Assembly: GCA_946479745.1 (NCBI GenBank)
Contig: CAMLGZ010000024.1
Span: 1 to 64,000 of the forward strand
From: an uncultured Pseudoxanthomonas sp.
Lineage (GTDB): Bacteria; Pseudomonadota; Gammaproteobacteria; Xanthomonadales; Xanthomonadaceae
DNA length: 64,000 nt
Direction of reading: 5' to 3'
Below are positions 1-8,867 of the stretch, in pieces. The notes beneath the pieces were generated by a model, which did no database searches, was not told the origin of the DNA, and saw only the letters and a program-made list of their open reading frames with translations. Each line of letters opens with the position of its first letter. The stretch's first letter is position 1. The position numbers and the translations under genes were made by a program.

Positions 1-280
1 ACGCGGCATCGACCTTGGCCTCGGCCGTGGCCAGCGGCGAACCGGCTTCCCAGGGGAAGCGGCGCGTGCCCGGACCGAATGGATCGTGGCCGGCGTTGCA
101 AAAGGTATGCCAGTAGCACACCGCAAAGCGCAGATGCTCGGCCATGGTCTTGCCGCCGATGCGCTTGTTGGCGTCGTACACCTTGAAGGCGAGCGGGTTG
201 TTCGAATCGCGGCCTTCGAAGGCGATGCGGCCGATGCCGGGGAAATATTCTTTTGTGCCGATGAAAGGGGAATTGCTCAT
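1..280 (-). CDS. xylA: Xylose isomerase, N-terminal part (cut by window edge)
   Basis: Converts D-xylose to D-xylulose in the cytoplasm. Only the first ~93 residues lie in the window; the reading frame is open to position 1, so the gene continues outside. The N-terminus begins [19 protein letters not shown] and includes [20 protein letters not shown] and [19 protein letters not shown], which are typical of bacterial class II xylose isomerases. The ATG is at 280-278, preceded by a purine-rich stretch (CGGAAGAC). It is the last visible gene of the minus-strand xyloglucan operon, 33 nt after xylulokinase, so xylose released by the upstream alpha-xylosidase is fed straight into the xylulose-5-phosphate route. 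Identity is clear; the catalytic residues lie beyond the window. Confidence 0.93.
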   Translation of the reverse strand, partial: MSNSPFIGTKEYFPGIGRIAFEGRDSNNPLAFKVYDANKRIGGKTMAEHLRFAVCYWHTFCNAGHDPFGPGTRRFPWEAGSPLATAEAKVDAA

Positions 281-313
281 GGTCTGTCTTCCGTTCTGTT
301 GTGCGAGTGCGTG

Positions 314-1807
314 CTAGGCCGGGTACAGCGTGCGCACGGCATCGAGGTGTTGCAGGAAACGCGCGTAATGCGTCCGGTATTGGCCGACGCGCGCAGGGTC
401 GGGCCGGGTGGAAAGCGCTGGCTCGACAGCGGCATGCCGCAGCACCAGTTCGGGTAAGGGAGTGCTGTCGCCGCTTCCGCGCTGTTGGGACCACAACGCC
501 TGCAACGCGGCGCCGAACGCGGCGCCTTCGGTCTGGCGGGGGACTTCCACCGGCAGATCGAACACATCGGCGATCATCTGCCGCCAGGCGGCGCTCTTGC
601 CGCCACCACCGGTCAGCACGATGGCATCGAACTCCAGGCCCGCCGCGGCAAGCGCGTCGTAGCCGTATTTCAGTGTGTAAGTCGCGCCCTCCATCGCCGC
701 GCGGTAGAAGTTGGCGGGCGTGGCGTTGAGCGGATCCATGCCCAGCATCGCGCCGCGGGCATCAGGCAGGTTCGGCGTGCGTTCGCCATTGAAGAAAGGC
801 AGCAAGGTCAGGCCGCCGGCGCCCGGCGAAGTCTCATCGATCATGGCTTCGCCTTGGGCGACGTTGAAACCGAACAGCCGTGCGATGGTTTCGGTGGCCA
901 CCGTGCAGTTCATGGTGCAGATCAACGGCAGCCATCCGCCGGAAGAAGAGCAGAACGCAGCCCAGCCGCCGTTCGCATCCACCACCGGGCGGTCGGCGTA
1001 AGCGAACAGGGTTCCGGAAGTGCCCAGGCTCATCGACAGACGGCCGGGCACCACGCAGCCGGTGCCGATGGCGGCCATCATGTTGTCGCCGCCGCCGACG
1101 GCGATGCGGACCCTATGCGGCAATCCGAGCGCGTCGGCGATCGCAGGCAGAATGGCGAAGGTGGTGCCCAGTTCGACCAGCGGCGGCAGGCACTGCGAAA
1201 GATCGCGATCGGGATCGGTGGCGGCCAGCAACTCGGACGACCACTGGCGCGTGCGCACGTCGAGCCAGCCGGTGCCGGAGGCGTCGCCGGCTTCCATGAA
1301 GCGTTCGCCGCTGAGGTAGAAATTGAGATAGTCGTGCGGCAGCAGGATGGTCGCCAGGTCGCGATACACCTCGGGCCGGTGCTGACGCGTCCACGGCAGC
1401 TTGGAAGCGGTATAGCCGGGCAGGACGGGATTGCCTGCGATCTCGATGCAGCGCTGCTCTCCGCCGAGCGCCTGCATGATCTGTCCGCATTCGCGTGCGC
1501 TGCTGGTATCGCACCACAGCTTGACTGGCGCCAGTACTTCGCCATCGCGACCCAGCGGCACGAACCCGTGCTGTTGCCCGGAGACGCCGATGGCGATAAT
1601 GGCGGCGCGGGTTGGCGCATCCAGTTGCGCGAAGCAGGCGTGCACGCCCTCGATCCACCACGAAGCCAGCTGCTCGCGGCTGCCGTCTTCGCCGCTGATG
1701 AGTTCGAGCGGTGCGCTTGAGGTCGCAACGACTTGTTTGGACTCGGCGTCGTAGACGAGCAGCTTGATGCTTTGGGTTCCCGCGTCGATGCCGGCGTACA
1801 GGCTCAT
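314..1807 (-). CDS. xylB: Xylulokinase
   Basis: Phosphorylates D-xylulose to D-xylulose-5-phosphate with ATP; cytoplasmic FGGY-family kinase. The 497 residues match the usual length. Visible motifs are the N-terminal phosphate-binding DAGTQS (residues ~8-13), VSGQQHGFV (~75-83), the conserved GGGDNMMAAIGTG (~238-250) with the Asp expected to be the catalytic base, and the C-terminal ATP-site loop LTGGGGKS. Its ATG overlaps the stop codon of the upstream GH95 gene by 4 nt (ATGA), so translation is probably coupled. XylA follows 33 nt later. Together they complete xylose assimilation after GH31 action on xyloglucan oligosaccharides. Confidence 0.95.
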   Translation of the reverse strand: MSLYAGIDAGTQSIKLLVYDAESKQVVATSSAPLELISGEDGSREQLASWWIEGVHACFAQLDAPTRAAIIAIGVSGQQHGFVPLGRDGEVLAPVKLWCDTSSARECGQIMQALGGEQRCIEIAGNPVLPGYTASKLPWTRQHRPEVYRDLATILLPHDYLNFYLSGERFMEAGDASGTGWLDVRTRQWSSELLAATDPDRDLSQCLPPLVELGTTFAILPAIADALGLPHRVRIAVGGGDNMMAAIGTGCVVPGRLSMSLGTSGTLFAYADRPVVDANGGWAAFCSSSGGWLPLICTMNCTVATETIARLFGFNVAQGEAMIDETSPGAGGLTLLPFFNGERTPNLPDARGAMLGMDPLNATPANFYRAAMEGATYTLKYGYDALAAAGLEFDAIVLTGGGGKSAAWRQMIADVFDLPVEVPRQTEGAAFGAALQALWSQQRGSGDSTPLPELVLRHAAVEPALSTRPDPARVGQYRTHYARFLQHLDAVRTLYPA

Positions 1808-4164
1808 GCCGCCACCAGCTTGCCGTCTTGCAGGCGCATGCGGCGCGATTGGCCCGTTTCCAATTCGATGTCCAGACTCTGTTTTCCCAATACCACGTTG
1901 TAACGACCGCCGCGTGCGCTGGTAAGCGTGGCCGTGGACAGACGTCCCGCTTTCCAGGCCAGATCCATGCCCGCAGCGCCGCGCACTTTAAGACCGCGCA
2001 CGGACCCTTCGCGCCAGGCTTGAGGCAGCGCCGGCAACAGGAAGATCGAACCGCCCCAGCTCTGCAGAAGCATTTCGGTGATGCCGGCGGTGCCGCCGAA
2101 GTTGCCGTCGATCTGGAACGGCGGATGCGCATCGAACAGGTTCGGATAGGTGCGCTGCGGACCCAACAGCATGCGCAGGATCTTCAGCGCATGCTCGCCG
2201 TCGCCCAGCCGCGCCCACAGATTCAAGCGCCAGCCGATGCCCCAGCCGGTGGCGTCGTCGCCACGGATTTCCAGCGACCGTTTGGCAGCCGCAGCGAGTT
2301 TCGGCGTATCGCGCAGGTTGATCTGCGAGCTGGGATGCAAGGCGTAAAGATGCGAAACGTGGCGGTGATGGATCTCCGGCACCTGCATGTCCCAATCTTC
2401 GCGCCATTCCTGCAGCTGGCCCGCATTGCCGATCCGGTCGGCTGGCAGGTGCTCGCGTAGCTGCCGCAACTGCTGTGCGAAACCGGCATCCACGCCCAGC
2501 AGACCGGCAGCCTGAATGCACTGCGCGAACAGATCGCGCAGCAATTGCGAATCCATCGCCGGCCCGGCGCAAAGCGAGGCGCCCTTCGGGTGTATGTTCT
2601 CGGGCGACATCGATGGATTGGTGACCATCTCGTCGGTAGCGGGATCGCGGACCAGCACGGCGGCGAAGAACTCGGCGGCGCCTTTGAACAGCGGATAGAT
2701 CTTGCGCAGATAGGCTTCGTCGCGGCCGTAGTCCCAGCGGTCCCACAACTGTTGCAGCAGCCATGCGCCGCCCATGGGCCACAAGCCCCACTGTGCGCCA
2801 TCGATGGGACCGGTCTGCCGCCACAGGTCGGTGTTGTGGTGCACCACCCAGCCTGGCGCTCCGTACATTTCCCTGGCCCGGCGCGCGCCTTTTTCCGCCA
2901 GATCGAACAGCATGTCCTCCAGCGGCTCCACGCATTCGGGCAATGCATTGGCCTCGCTGGGCCAGTAGTTCATTTCGGTGTTGATGTTGATCGTGTACTT
3001 GCTTTCCCACGGCGGGTCCATCAGGTCGTTCCAGATGCCCTGTAGGTTGGCCGGCTGCGTACCGGGGCGCGAACTTGAGATCAGCAGATAGCGGCCGTAC
3101 TGGTGATAGAGCGCGGCGAGTGCGGGGTCGTTGCCGTCGGCGAAGTGCTCGACGCGTTCGTCGGTGGGCAATCGAACGGCCTCGGTACGGCCCAGGTCGA
3201 TCGAGACGCGACGGAACAGGCGCTGGTGTTCGGCCACATGCGCTGCGCGCAGGCCTTCAAAACCTCGCTGCTGCGCGGCGGCCAGCTGCCGGCGCGTGAT
3301 CGCTTCGGGGTCGCCGCCGACATCGTCGTAGCGGCGATAGCTGGTAGCGGCCGTAATCAGCAGCACCACCTCGTCCGCGCCTTCTATTTCCATGCGCTCG
3401 CCACGCACCTGCAATGAGCCGCCGCGGGGAATGGCACGCACCCGCGTGGCAAATTTCAGCTTGCCCTCGATGCCGTGCCGCGCCGCATTGTGGCCGCGCA
3501 GCAGCAGCGCGCCGTCTTCTGTCGAGACTTCGGTCTGCTGGTCGCTGTCCAGCGATACCCGCAGATCGATGCCGCCGGGACGGTTGGTGGACAAACGCAC
3601 CACGATGCACTGGTCGACCGGCGAGACGAAGGCTTCGCGCGTGTGCGCCGTTTTCCAGGTCTGGAACTGCGTGCGCGTGATCGCCGTATCCAGATCCAGC
3701 TCGCGACGATAGTCGGAGATATCTGGAATATCGCGAAAATCCAGCACCACGTCGGCCAGTGGCTGATAGGGCATCTGCTTGAGCGGCCGCGCCATCATCC
3801 TGGCGTTGGCCAGATCTTCGGCTTGCGCGTATTCGCCGGCGAAGATCAGCCGGCGCACTTCCGGCAACGCCTCCAGCGCGCCGGAAGTGTCGGCTTCGTA
3901 TGGGCCGCCGGCATACAGCGTGTCTTCGTTGAGTTGCAGACGCTCGTGCTCGATGCCGCCCCACACCATCGCGCCTAGGCGCCCGTTGCCCAACGGCAAC
4001 GCCTCGACCCACCGCGTCGCCGGCCGCCGGTACCAGAGCTTGAGCGCATCGCCATCGGCAATGGCTCCGGCATCCGCATGCACGACCGCGGACGGCAGGC
4101 CCGCGATCGCGAGGCCTGCGCCTACTCCCTTGAACAACTCGCGGCGGGTCAGATCGACGCTCAT
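1804..4164 (-). CDS. GH95 alpha-L-fucosidase, Tat-type signal
   Basis: Predicted inverting alpha-1,2-L-fucosidase removing terminal fucose from fucogalactoxyloglucan side chains. The 786-residue protein starts with a twin-arginine-like leader (LTRRELFKG followed by a hydrophobic stretch ending VVHA), so it is probably periplasmic. Family-typical stretches are PLGNGRLGAMVWGGIEHER and LQLNEDTLYAG near the N-terminus, INTEMNYWPSEANAL at ~394 and IDGNFGGTAGITEMLLQSW at ~685; known GH95 enzymes carry catalytic Asn and Asp residues in motifs like the last two. It starts 1 nt after the GH31 stop and overlaps xylB by 4 nt. No fucose catabolic gene is evident in the window, so the fate of released fucose is not shown. 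Confidence 0.9.
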   Translation of the reverse strand: MSVDLTRRELFKGVGAGLAIAGLPSAVVHADAGAIADGDALKLWYRRPATRWVEALPLGNGRLGAMVWGGIEHERLQLNEDTLYAGGPYEADTSGALEALPEVRRLIFAGEYAQAEDLANARMMARPLKQMPYQPLADVVLDFRDIPDISDYRRELDLDTAITRTQFQTWKTAHTREAFVSPVDQCIVVRLSTNRPGGIDLRVSLDSDQQTEVSTEDGALLLRGHNAARHGIEGKLKFATRVRAIPRGGSLQVRGERMEIEGADEVVLLITAATSYRRYDDVGGDPEAITRRQLAAAQQRGFEGLRAAHVAEHQRLFRRVSIDLGRTEAVRLPTDERVEHFADGNDPALAALYHQYGRYLLISSSRPGTQPANLQGIWNDLMDPPWESKYTININTEMNYWPSEANALPECVEPLEDMLFDLAEKGARRAREMYGAPGWVVHHNTDLWRQTGPIDGAQWGLWPMGGAWLLQQLWDRWDYGRDEAYLRKIYPLFKGAAEFFAAVLVRDPATDEMVTNPSMSPENIHPKGASLCAGPAMDSQLLRDLFAQCIQAAGLLGVDAGFAQQLRQLREHLPADRIGNAGQLQEWREDWDMQVPEIHHRHVSHLYALHPSSQINLRDTPKLAAAAKRSLEIRGDDATGWGIGWRLNLWARLGDGEHALKILRMLLGPQRTYPNLFDAHPPFQIDGNFGGTAGITEMLLQSWGGSIFLLPALPQAWREGSVRGLKVRGAAGMDLAWKAGRLSTATLTSARGGRYNVVLGKQSLDIELETGQSRRMRLQDGKLVAA

Positions 4165-4165
4165 G

Positions 4166-7027
4166 TCAGTTCGTCTTGGTCGCCTTCACCGTGATCGCCT
4201 TGCCGTCGTACTGCACGGCGGTATCGGCGGCCGGCTCCAGCGCACCGGCATCGGCACGCGGGCCGCTGACCCAGCGCACGCGGACTTCGCGCTTGGCCTG
4301 CATGCCGGGGAACGCACCCTGGCGCGCACCGATGCTCAGTTCGCCGGTCTTTTCATTCCACTTCAGCGGAATGCGGCTGAACTCGCCCTTCTCGTAGCCG
4401 TAGCCCTTGCCATCGTCTTCGTACAGCGAGAATTCGCCGTCGGCGCCCGTATAGACCACCACGGTCAGCGGCGCGTCCTTCTTCTCGTCGACGTATTGCT
4501 GCACCGGACCGGTCGGCACGATCGCACCGGCACGCACGAACAGCGGCATGCGCTCCAGCGGCGCGGCCGCTTGCAAGGTTTGGCCGCCGTCGTGGCGCTG
4601 GCCGGTGTAGAAGTCGTACCAGGCGCTGCCGGCCGGCAGATAGACCGCACGCTGCGTGGCTTTGAACGCCGTCACCGGAGCCACCAGGAACGCTGGCCCG
4701 AACAGGTACTGGTCGTTGATGTCGCGGACCTTGGCGTCGCCCGGGAAATCCATCGCAAGGCTGCGCATCATGCTGCCATCGTGATGGTAGGTATCGCCGG
4801 CCAGCGTGTAGACGTAGGGCAGCAGGGTGTAACGCAGGCGGTTGTAGTAGGCCATGCTGGCGTAGTACGGCGTGCCTTCCGGCGCGATGTTCCAGATCTC
4901 GCGGTACGGGAACTGGCCGTGCGAGCGGAACAGCGGCACGAACGCGCCGAACTGGTACCAGCGCGTGTTGAGCTCGCGCCATTCCGGCAGATGCGCCGGA
5001 TCCTGGTTCTCATAGCGCTTCTCCACCGCGAAGCCGCCGATATCGAAGGTCCAGTTCGGCAGGCCCGACATCGACAGATTGACGCCGGCGGAAATCTGAT
5101 CGCGCATGTCGTCCCAGCGCGAAACGATATCGCCGCTCCATACCGCCACCGCATTGCGCTGGGTGCCGGCATAGCCTTTGCGCGACAGGATGAACACGCG
5201 CTTGTCCGGATCGGCCGCACGGTCGCCACGGTATACGCCTTGCGTGTGCGGCAGCGGATAGGAATTGAAGAACTCGGTGGACGGGCCCACCGCCGTCGGC
5301 GTGGTGCGCGCTTTGCGCTCGCCGACATCGAGGTTGGAATGCAGATCCGGCTCGTCCGCATCCAGCCACCAGGCGTCGAAGCCCTTGCTGTTGAGCTTCT
5401 CGTTGATCTGCCGCCAGTAGATGGCCTGCGCCTTCTCCGAATACGGATCGTAGAAAGAGTTCAGGTAGCCCGCGCCTATCCAATCCTTCTCGCCCACTTC
5501 CACATTGCGCTTGTACATGAAGCCGGCGGCATCGAGTTCCTTGTAGTTGGCGGTGGTGGGATAGAACTTGGGCCACACCGAGATCATGATCTGCGCGTGC
5601 AGATCGTGGACCTGCTTGACCATGCCGTCGGGATCGGGGAAATGCGTCTTGTCGAAATCGTGCGAACCCCAGGCGTCCTGCGGCCAGTACGACCAGTCGA
5701 GCACGATGTTGTCGATGGGCAGCTGGCGCTTGCGGTATTCGGCCAGCGCGCCGACCAGTTCGTCCTGCGTCTTGTAGCGTTCGCGGCTCTGCCAGAATCC
5801 GTACGCCCATTTCGGCAGCAGCACCGCTTTGCCGGTCAGCTGGCGATAGCCGGCGATGACCCGATCGGCCGCGCCCTTGCCGTCGCCGTCGCCGGATACG
5901 AAGTAGTAGTCGATCATCTGTCCGGCTTCGGACCACAGCGACAAGTCCTTGGCTTCGGCGGCCGGCAAGGGATCGCGATGCAGCAATGCGATGTAGCTGG
6001 GGTCGATCAGTTTCCACTCGATCTTCAGCTTGTGGCGCTGGCCCGGCTGCAGGTCCAACGCGAACTCGTGGTGCCACGGGTTCCAGTTCTGGCGCCAGCG
6101 GTCGATCACCGGCTTGTCGTCGATCCACAGCTTGGCGTACTCGCTGGAATACAGAGAGAAGGTATGGCGGCCCGGGCTGAGCGCTTCGATCTCGCCCTCC
6201 CAGGTCACCTGCATGGGCTGGTCCTTGCTCTTGGCTTCGGCCGGGAAGTTGGCCAGATCCTTGATGTACTGGTAGTTCACCTCGGTTTCGCGGCGCTCGA
6301 CCTTCTGCACGCCGCCGACCGAATAGCGCGCGGTCAGCGCGCCTTCTTCGCCCTTGGCGTCGTACAGCTTCAGGCTTTTCGGCAGCGGCTGCAGGCCGCG
6401 TGGATCGCCCATGCGGGTGATGGCGTTGTTGTCCCACAGCAACCCGTAGTTGCGGCTGGACACCAGGAACGGCACCGCCATGTCCACGTTGTGTTGCAGC
6501 AGTTCGACATCGCGGCCTTTCTGGTTCATCCAGCCTTGCTGATGCTGGCCGAAGCCGTAGATGGCTTCGTCATCGGGCGATTCGAAACGTTGGCGGACGC
6601 TGAGATAAGGCTTGCCTTCCACTTCCAGCGGAGAAAAACTCCTGCCGCCTTCGACCTCGCTCAGGACCGGTTTGCCCTGCTTGTCCAGGAAGCTGACCCG
6701 CCCGCTCTGCAGCGAAATCTCGGCGGTTACTTTGTCCGTGGTCAGGCGCAGCTTGCCGTCGGCGCTGGCGACATCGAACGAGGCGGCCGGTGTTGTGCCG
6801 GCCTCGACCCGCATCAGGCTGGGACTGCGTTTGAAATCGCCGTCGGGATCGGCACTGACCCGGATGATGCCGGCATCCACCACCTGCAGGCGCACTGCAG
6901 CGGCGCCTTTCTCCGAGGGATGCACAATGACGCCGTTGTCGGTCTTCTCATACGTCTGTCCGGCCTTGCCGCCGCAAGCAGCCAGCAAAGCCAGCAACGG
7001 CAGGGTCAGCCCCATTAAATTACGCAT
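4166..7027 (-). CDS. GH31 alpha-xylosidase with inserted PA14 domain, lipoprotein-type signal
   Basis: Predicted to remove alpha-1,6-xylose from the non-reducing end of xyloglucan oligosaccharides. The leader LTLPLLALLAACGG carries a lipobox (LAAC), so the protein is probably a lipoprotein. The N-terminal GH31 sandwich is interrupted by a PA14-like domain (about residues 237-350, with HTFSLYSSEYAKLWIDDKPV and HKLKIEWKL). The (beta/alpha)8 barrel follows, with the nucleophile motif WWLDADEPD near residue 555 and the acid/base region WSGDIVSRW near 630. At 953 residues it is the size of PA14-containing bacterial alpha-xylosidases. The start is supported by GAGAGGAG just upstream. The gene follows GH35 after ~100 nt, the widest gap inside the block, and may have extra transcriptional input there. 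Specificity is assigned from context. Confidence 0.9.
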   Translation of the reverse strand: MRNLMGLTLPLLALLAACGGKAGQTYEKTDNGVIVHPSEKGAAAVRLQVVDAGIIRVSADPDGDFKRSPSLMRVEAGTTPAASFDVASADGKLRLTTDKVTAEISLQSGRVSFLDKQGKPVLSEVEGGRSFSPLEVEGKPYLSVRQRFESPDDEAIYGFGQHQQGWMNQKGRDVELLQHNVDMAVPFLVSSRNYGLLWDNNAITRMGDPRGLQPLPKSLKLYDAKGEEGALTARYSVGGVQKVERRETEVNYQYIKDLANFPAEAKSKDQPMQVTWEGEIEALSPGRHTFSLYSSEYAKLWIDDKPVIDRWRQNWNPWHHEFALDLQPGQRHKLKIEWKLIDPSYIALLHRDPLPAAEAKDLSLWSEAGQMIDYYFVSGDGDGKGAADRVIAGYRQLTGKAVLLPKWAYGFWQSRERYKTQDELVGALAEYRKRQLPIDNIVLDWSYWPQDAWGSHDFDKTHFPDPDGMVKQVHDLHAQIMISVWPKFYPTTANYKELDAAGFMYKRNVEVGEKDWIGAGYLNSFYDPYSEKAQAIYWRQINEKLNSKGFDAWWLDADEPDLHSNLDVGERKARTTPTAVGPSTEFFNSYPLPHTQGVYRGDRAADPDKRVFILSRKGYAGTQRNAVAVWSGDIVSRWDDMRDQISAGVNLSMSGLPNWTFDIGGFAVEKRYENQDPAHLPEWRELNTRWYQFGAFVPLFRSHGQFPYREIWNIAPEGTPYYASMAYYNRLRYTLLPYVYTLAGDTYHHDGSMMRSLAMDFPGDAKVRDINDQYLFGPAFLVAPVTAFKATQRAVYLPAGSAWYDFYTGQRHDGGQTLQAAAPLERMPLFVRAGAIVPTGPVQQYVDEKKDAPLTVVVYTGADGEFSLYEDDGKGYGYEKGEFSRIPLKWNEKTGELSIGARQGAFPGMQAKREVRVRWVSGPRADAGALEPAADTAVQYDGKAITVKATKTN

Positions 7028-7129
7028 CTTCCGCTCCTCTCTTTCGATTCGTGTGGGGCGGGCCCAGGCCCGCCGCTACGGATCCGGCAACGATCGCCGA
7101 ACGCCGTCAGTACCTTTCACCTGCTCAAT

Positions 7130-8851
7130 TCAATACGTCGCCAACTTGACCTTCAACAACTGGTCTGCACTGGAAAAATTCAATCCGTAATCGGTCTGGT
7201 CGCCGTTCCAGACGCGCTGGAACTTCCATTGGTCGTTTTCGTAGGTGCCTTCCTCGACACGGTCGTAGATCTGCCGCGCGGCGACCGCAGGATCGACGGC
7301 GACGATGTTGACGCGTGCGTGGTAAGCGGTGACCAGGAATTCATCGGTGCCGGTTTCCGCGATCAACGCTGCACCCGCCGGCTCCGGATTGCCGGGCGCT
7401 TCGCCCTGGAACCAGAACTGCGGTACGCCATAAGTGATCACGGCATTCCAGCGGTCGTTGAGCTTGATCGTCTGTACCGGCTGTCCGGCCTGCTCGGCGG
7501 TGCCGTGCACCTTGCCCTCGAAGCTCAGTTTGGCCAGCACCCGCGCGGCCGGCCGCACCAGACGATAGTTCAGCGCGAACGGCTCCAGCGATTCCGGCGA
7601 CATGCGCTTGGCTCCCAGCGGCCAGTTGGAATAGCGCGTGTAGTCGATGCCGAACGGCGACCAGCCGATGGCCTGCTGGCCCAATGCCGCGAAGAAATAA
7701 CGCGCGAACATCGTGTCGTTGCCGGTTTCGGCCACCAGCAAGGCGTTGTCGGGGCGCGAGTAACGGTCCAGCACAGTGGTGTACTTGTCGTACTCGCGCA
7801 TGTAGATGTCCGGCGCCAGCAGGTCGATGTTGGGTGCCGCGGCCTTGTAGACGTCCAGCACGTTGTCGGTGGGACCGCCGCTCTCGTATTGTCCGGGCAG
7901 GCCGGGAGTGAACGGATCGCGCAATGCCGCATTCACGTACATCGGCAATGGATACTCGGCCTTACCCGCTGCAGCGACCTGATCGATGTAGTGCGCCACA
8001 TGCCAGGCGTGGAAGAACTCATCGGCATCGTTGCCGAACACCTGCTTCCAGGCGCCGGGCTGTTTGCCCATCTTCCTGATCAGCGCGTCCGGCACCGGCC
8101 CCTCGAAGGCCTTCTGCGCCAGCGGCGAGAAATCGCGCGGCGCCCCGTAGGTGCCCGGCTCGTTCTCCGGCTGCACCATGATGACGGTGCGCTGCGGATC
8201 GGCCTGCTTCAGGTGACGCATCAGCTGCACAAAGGCTTTTTTGTCGGCTTCCAGCGTTTCCGCAGCCAACGGCGACAGAGAGTTCAATGTCTTGCCGTCG
8301 GCGGTAATGACGCGCGGGAAACGCTTGTTGTCCAGCTTGACCCAGGCCGGCGCGTAGTTGGGCCCATTGTTCTTCCAGGTGGCGAACCACAGCAGCACCA
8401 GCCGCACCTCATGCTCGCGCGCCTGGGTCAGCAGCGTATCGACGAAGGAGAAATCGAATTTTCCTTCCTTCGGCTCGACCTGTTCCCAGGCGATCGGCAC
8501 CATTACCGTGTTCGGCTTCAGCACTTCAATGGCGGGCCACACCTTCTCCAGCGCGGCGGGATAGTTGCTGGAGTTGTTCACCTGCGCGCCCATCAGCAGG
8601 AACGGCTTGCCGTCCACCAGCAATGCGTGGCGGCCGTTCTCGCTCACCAGCTTGGGAATAGGCGCTTCGGCGGCGCGCGTCTCTTTCGGCGTATCTTTCC
8701 CACCCCTCGGCGCTGCGGCCTGTGGCGCATCGGCCGTCTGCGGCGCTTCGGATGCCGGCTTGCATGCAGCCAGGATCGCCAGCGCCGCCAGCACGGCGAT
8801 CGATCGCAACAGGCGGAGGGCAGTGGTGCCGTTCGGGGTTCGGGTCGTCAT
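7130..8851 (-). CDS. GH35 beta-galactosidase (DUF5597-type), lipoprotein signal
   Basis: Predicted exo-beta-galactosidase acting on the galactosyl-xylosyl branches of xyloglucan. From the start chosen here it has 573 residues. The leader SIAVLAALAILAAC has a lipobox, implying a periplasmic lipoprotein. The GH35 barrel shows VQPENEPGTYG (acid/base Glu, ~228) and LLVAETGND (nucleophile Glu, ~375). The long C-terminal domain after ~430 is the kind found in the DUF5597 subgroup of GH35. Two longer starts exist at 8911 and 8866. I prefer ATG 8851 because GGAG lies 9 nt upstream. It begins 16 nt after the esterase stop codon and belongs to the same operon. Confidence 0.88.
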   Translation of the reverse strand: MTTRTPNGTTALRLLRSIAVLAALAILAACKPASEAPQTADAPQAAAPRGGKDTPKETRAAEAPIPKLVSENGRHALLVDGKPFLLMGAQVNNSSNYPAALEKVWPAIEVLKPNTVMVPIAWEQVEPKEGKFDFSFVDTLLTQAREHEVRLVLLWFATWKNNGPNYAPAWVKLDNKRFPRVITADGKTLNSLSPLAAETLEADKKAFVQLMRHLKQADPQRTVIMVQPENEPGTYGAPRDFSPLAQKAFEGPVPDALIRKMGKQPGAWKQVFGNDADEFFHAWHVAHYIDQVAAAGKAEYPLPMYVNAALRDPFTPGLPGQYESGGPTDNVLDVYKAAAPNIDLLAPDIYMREYDKYTTVLDRYSRPDNALLVAETGNDTMFARYFFAALGQQAIGWSPFGIDYTRYSNWPLGAKRMSPESLEPFALNYRLVRPAARVLAKLSFEGKVHGTAEQAGQPVQTIKLNDRWNAVITYGVPQFWFQGEAPGNPEPAGAALIAETGTDEFLVTAYHARVNIVAVDPAVAARQIYDRVEEGTYENDQWKFQRVWNGDQTDYGLNFSSADQLLKVKLATY

Positions 8852-8867
8852 CGTGGGGTTCTCCATG

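Noticed and set aside
3779..7018. A 1079-codon open frame on the plus strand opposite GH31
   Set aside because: Lies antisense to a gene with full GH31 motifs; its His/Arg/Ala-rich translation has no domain pattern. Long antisense frames are expected in high-GC DNA.
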